From NCBI GenBank assembly GCA_017521345.1, contig JAFXCU010000095.1, positions 1 through 7,876 on the forward strand: a stretch of 7,876 nucleotides of DNA, read 5' to 3'. The notes beneath the pieces are model-generated. The model was not told the origin of the DNA. It searched no databases and saw only the letters and a program-made list of their open reading frames with translations. Source of the DNA: Ruminiclostridium sp. (GTDB lineage: Bacteria; Bacillota_A; Clostridia; Oscillospirales; Oscillospiraceae). Each line of letters opens with the position of its first letter. The first letter of the stretch is position 1. Below are positions 6,151 to 7,876 of the stretch, piece by piece. Position numbers and translations under genes: made by a program.

Positions 6151-6196
6151 TGATACTTCGTCCTCCTTGTTCATACTGAAGCATTTACAAACAATC

Positions 6197-6225
6197 ATTA
6201 TACTAAAGGAAAGTTCTTTTTGCAA
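6197..6225 (-). promoter_or_regulatory. Promoter of the foldase gene
   Basis: On the minus strand TTGCAA (6225-6220) and a perfect TATAAT (6202-6197) are separated by 17 bases. Transcription would start near 6190, giving a leader of about 40 bases before ATG 6150. It lies back to back with the promoter of the epimerase gene. Confidence 0.75.
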
Positions 6226-6257
6226 GACCAAAAGCGCAAGCAGACCGGCTGAAATCA

Positions 6258-6286
6258 TTGTATTTTTACACGGATGGGCTTATAAT
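6258..6286 (+). promoter_or_regulatory. Promoter of the nnrE unit
   Basis: TTGTAT at 6258-6263 and a perfect TATAAT at 6281-6286 are separated by 17 bases. Transcription would start near 6293, about 24 bases before ATG 6317, leaving just room for the ribosome site at 6301-6308. The -35 box is 32 bases from that of the divergent foldase promoter. Confidence 0.78.
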
Positions 6287-6316
6287 GAAGAAAATCTCAA
6301 AAAGGGGACAAAGCTT

Positions 6317-7144
6317 ATGAAGCCAGTGATCACAGTTCAGAATATGCGGGAGAGCGATGCGTACACCATCCGGGAGTTTGTCCCCAGTAAGGAGCTCATG
6401 TACCGGGCCGCCATGGGCGTGTACCTGGCGACAGAGTGGAAGGGTACCATTGGTATCCTGGTGGGTGCCGGAAACAACGGCGGGGACGGCTATGCCCTGG
6501 CCTGTATCCTGGCCGACAAGGGCATCCCCTCGGTCATTTACCGGGTCTCCGAGAAGTTCTCCGAAGATGGCAGATACTACTACGATATGGCCCTGGAAAA
6601 GGGTGTGGAGATCGTGATGTTCACGGAAGACGCCGACCTGTCCGGCTATGATATCCTGGTGGACTGCATGCTGGGCACCGGCTTTTCCGGGGAGGTCCGG
6701 GGACTCTACCGGGCTGCCATCCAGGGAATGAACGACTCCCAAGCCTATACCATCTGCGTGGACATCAACAGCGGCATGAACGGGGACACCGGCCTGGGTG
6801 ACCTGGTGGTGAAAGCAGACCTGACCGTCACCATCGGCTTCCTGAAAACCGGTTTCTTCCTGGCTGGCAGCCACCGCCACACGGACAAGTTGGTGGTCAC
6901 CGACATTGGCATACGCCTTCTGGAAGAGGAATACTGGCTGACCTCCCCGGAGGAGACCGGCTGGGACCTGTCGGATGCCCTGGAGCTGCCGGTGGATTCC
7001 CTGCTGGGGGATGCTGTGGAACAGGCAAAGGAAAAGGGAAGTCTGGTCTGCATCCCCGGCAAGACCCCTCTGGTCACCGACGGCCAGAAGGTCTGCTTCC
7101 TTGGTCAGGAGCCGGAGACCATCCTCTCTCTGGGGGAGGCGTAA
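6317..7144 (+). CDS. nnrE: NAD(P)H-hydrate epimerase (YjeF N-terminal domain)
   Basis: The enzyme interconverts the R and S forms of hydrated NADH and NADPH (NAD(P)HX), so that the partner dehydratase NnrD can repair both. The 275-residue protein carries the YjeF_N fold signatures. These are SKELMYRAAMGVY (24-36), the glycine-rich GAGNNGGDGYALA (50-62), DCMLGTGFSGEVRG (116-129), VDINSGMNGDTG (148-159) and VTIGFLKTGF (171-180). The fourth motif is usually VDIPSG, so an Asn replaces the Pro here, while the catalytic-type Asp149 is kept. There is no NnrD dehydratase domain, although many bacterial homologs are fused to one; it must be encoded elsewhere if present. Residues after about 203 form a tail not needed for the fold, rich in acidic residues. 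ATG 6317 was chosen for the AAAGGGGA site (6301-6308) and because it follows a clear promoter; in-frame codons upstream read through that promoter and are not coding. Confidence 0.88.
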   Translation: MKPVITVQNMRESDAYTIREFVPSKELMYRAAMGVYLATEWKGTIGILVGAGNNGGDGYALACILADKGIPSVIYRVSEKFSEDGRYYYDMALEKGVEIVMFTEDADLSGYDILVDCMLGTGFSGEVRGLYRAAIQGMNDSQAYTICVDINSGMNGDTGLGDLVVKADLTVTIGFLKTGFFLAGSHRHTDKLVVTDIGIRLLEEEYWLTSPEETGWDLSDALELPVDSLLGDAVEQAKEKGSLVCIPGKTPLVTDGQKVCFLGQEPETILSLGEA

Positions 7145-7148
7145 CCCC

Positions 7149-7876
7149 ATGGATAGAGAGAAAGAATTTCAGCGGGAGCTGGAGCTGCTGGCCCAGATGG
7201 GCCTGAAGGACAGCGACCTCCGCCTTGCCTATGAAGAGAAGGTCCGGCAGCTGGCCCAGGAGGCCCAGGCCCTTCTTGCCGGCGACCTGCCGGAAGAGGA
7301 AATTGCCCGGACTCTCCACCAGCGGAGACGGGACATCGGTAAGGAGTACAAGGAAGCCGCTCCGCCCATGTTCCGGGAATACATCTACGCCGCTACCGCC
7401 CGGAAGTACGGGGATCCTCTGGGCCCCACCTATGAAGATCTGCGGAAGAAAAAGACCCCGGCCCAGATCATCGAATCGGCCTCCCGGCCCATTGAGGACC
7501 TGAATGACCGGTTGACGGTGGAGGGATTCCGCCAGTGGTATGAGTGGACCATGGATCTATGGGGTTCCCTGGTGGAAGTGGACCGGGAGGCTACCCGGGC
7601 CTGGTATGAAACGGCTGGTCCCTGGGGATGCACCTGCGGTCACTGCCGGAACTTTCTTGCTTTGGCGGAAAAGCGGCAGCTGCCCGAAGAGGTTTTGGAG
7701 ACCCTGGATGACCTGGGTATCCCGCCGGAAAAGGCCACCTATGTCTGCGAATTGTACACATTTGAGAATGGTTCTTTCTATCAGTTCAGCTATCGGATAG
7801 CTGGACATCTTTTGGATGAGAAGCAGATACCGGAGCAAGTGGGCCACTGCTGCCACGAGTCCTACCCCTACGGTGC
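7149..7876 (+). CDS. Unrecognised protein with CxCxxC-type motif, 3' end beyond window
   Basis: I do not recognise this gene by name. It stays open for 242 codons to the window edge. ATG 7149 lies four bases after the nnrE stop, with GGGGGAGG (7132-7139) overlapping the end of nnrE, so the two genes are surely cotranscribed. Two parts can be seen. Residues 1-125 are mostly helical and charged (QRELELLAQ, EEKVRQLAQEAQALLAG, HQRRRDIGKEYKEA), then contain KYGDPLGPTYEDLRKK (86-101) and IIESASRPIEDLNDRLT (107-123). Residues 145-242 carry AWYETAGPWGCTCGHCRNFL (151-170), with Cys161, Cys163 and Cys166, then GIPPEKATYVCELY (190-203, Cys200) and YQFSYRIAGHLL (211-222). A CC pair follows at 234-235. 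This second part resembles small uncharacterised proteins of gut Clostridia. No signal peptide or membrane segment is visible, so it is likely cytoplasmic. Metal binding by the cysteines is possible but unproved. Confidence 0.75.
   Translation, partial: MDREKEFQRELELLAQMGLKDSDLRLAYEEKVRQLAQEAQALLAGDLPEEEIARTLHQRRRDIGKEYKEAAPPMFREYIYAATARKYGDPLGPTYEDLRKKKTPAQIIESASRPIEDLNDRLTVEGFRQWYEWTMDLWGSLVEVDREATRAWYETAGPWGCTCGHCRNFLALAEKRQLPEEVLETLDDLGIPPEKATYVCELYTFENGSFYQFSYRIAGHLLDEKQIPEQVGHCCHESYPYG

Noticed and set aside
4297..6153. A 618-codon open frame on the plus strand opposite the foldase gene
   Set aside because: The product is a Gly/Val/Leu/His-rich low-complexity sequence with no start signals and overlaps tcdA as well. 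It is the antisense shadow of the foldase, which has its own promoter, ribosome site and terminator.
6266..7150. A 294-codon minus-strand open frame opposite nnrE
   Set aside because: It runs against a clear YjeF_N gene and through its promoter, and the product shows no domain. It is a shadow.
7550..7876. Separate small gene starting at the ATG at 7550
   Set aside because: There is no ribosome site before it and the frame is open and protein-like from 7149, so one gene with two parts is the simpler reading.
1..7876. CRISPR arrays, tRNA or rRNA genes, insertion sequences, defence or toxin-antitoxin loci
   Set aside because: No regularly spaced repeats, cloverleaf patterns, rRNA blocks, transposase motifs or defence domains were seen on either strand; only the integrase fragment is mobile-related.

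Overview
The window looks like a chromosomal segment of a GC-rich Firmicute of the Clostridia, most like the gut Oscillospiraceae (Flavonifractor, Intestinimonas or Lawsonibacter type). The reasons are strong Shine-Dalgarno sites, sigma-A type promoters, a lysine riboswitch of the Firmicute kind, a DUF4330 protein and a membrane-anchored SurA/PrsA-like foldase. The genus is inferred from gene style, not from a search. The left 400 bases are clearly more AT-rich than the rest.

Layout. At 1-196 is the C-terminal end of a tyrosine recombinase of the Tn916 type, probably the last gene of an integrated element lying to the left. Bases 197-400 hold the AT-rich border, with a direct repeat and a promoter. 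At 402-926 is a DUF4330 membrane-anchored protein closed by a strong terminator. Bases 1001-1253 hold a promoter, a complete lysine riboswitch and its regulatory terminator. They control a 586-residue NhaC-family transporter (1271-3031), best called a LysW-type lysine transporter, which carries a signal peptide and four CxxC motifs before its membrane domain. Convergent to it on the minus strand, read right to left, are a SurA/PrsA-like protein (6150-4624), a TcdA-type tRNA-modifying dehydratase (4565-3849) and two overlapping half-size TSUP genes (3804-3436 and 3439-3059). Divergent from the foldase gene, an NAD(P)H-hydrate epimerase (6317-7144) is followed after four bases by an unrecognised gene that runs off the right end (7149 onward).

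How the parts work together. Lysine bound to the leader should stabilise P1 and allow the terminator to form, switching the transporter off. Without lysine, the 3' strand of P1 pairs with the 5' arm of the terminator. I could trace P1, P2, P3, P4, P5, the P2-P3 loop-loop contact, the antiterminator and the terminator. The remaining genes are housekeeping: protein folding at the membrane, t6A/ct6A tRNA modification, anion export or uptake, and NAD(P)HX repair.

I see no wholly new multi-gene system. The least ordinary points are the predicted extracytoplasmic DnaJ-like cysteine module fused to a lysine-controlled transporter, a hairpin that both ends tcdA and masks the ribosome site of the TSUP pair, a terminator whose loop holds the stop codon of the convergent gene, a foldase with two parvulin-like repeats that lack the usual histidine, and the orphan cysteine-motif gene at the right edge.
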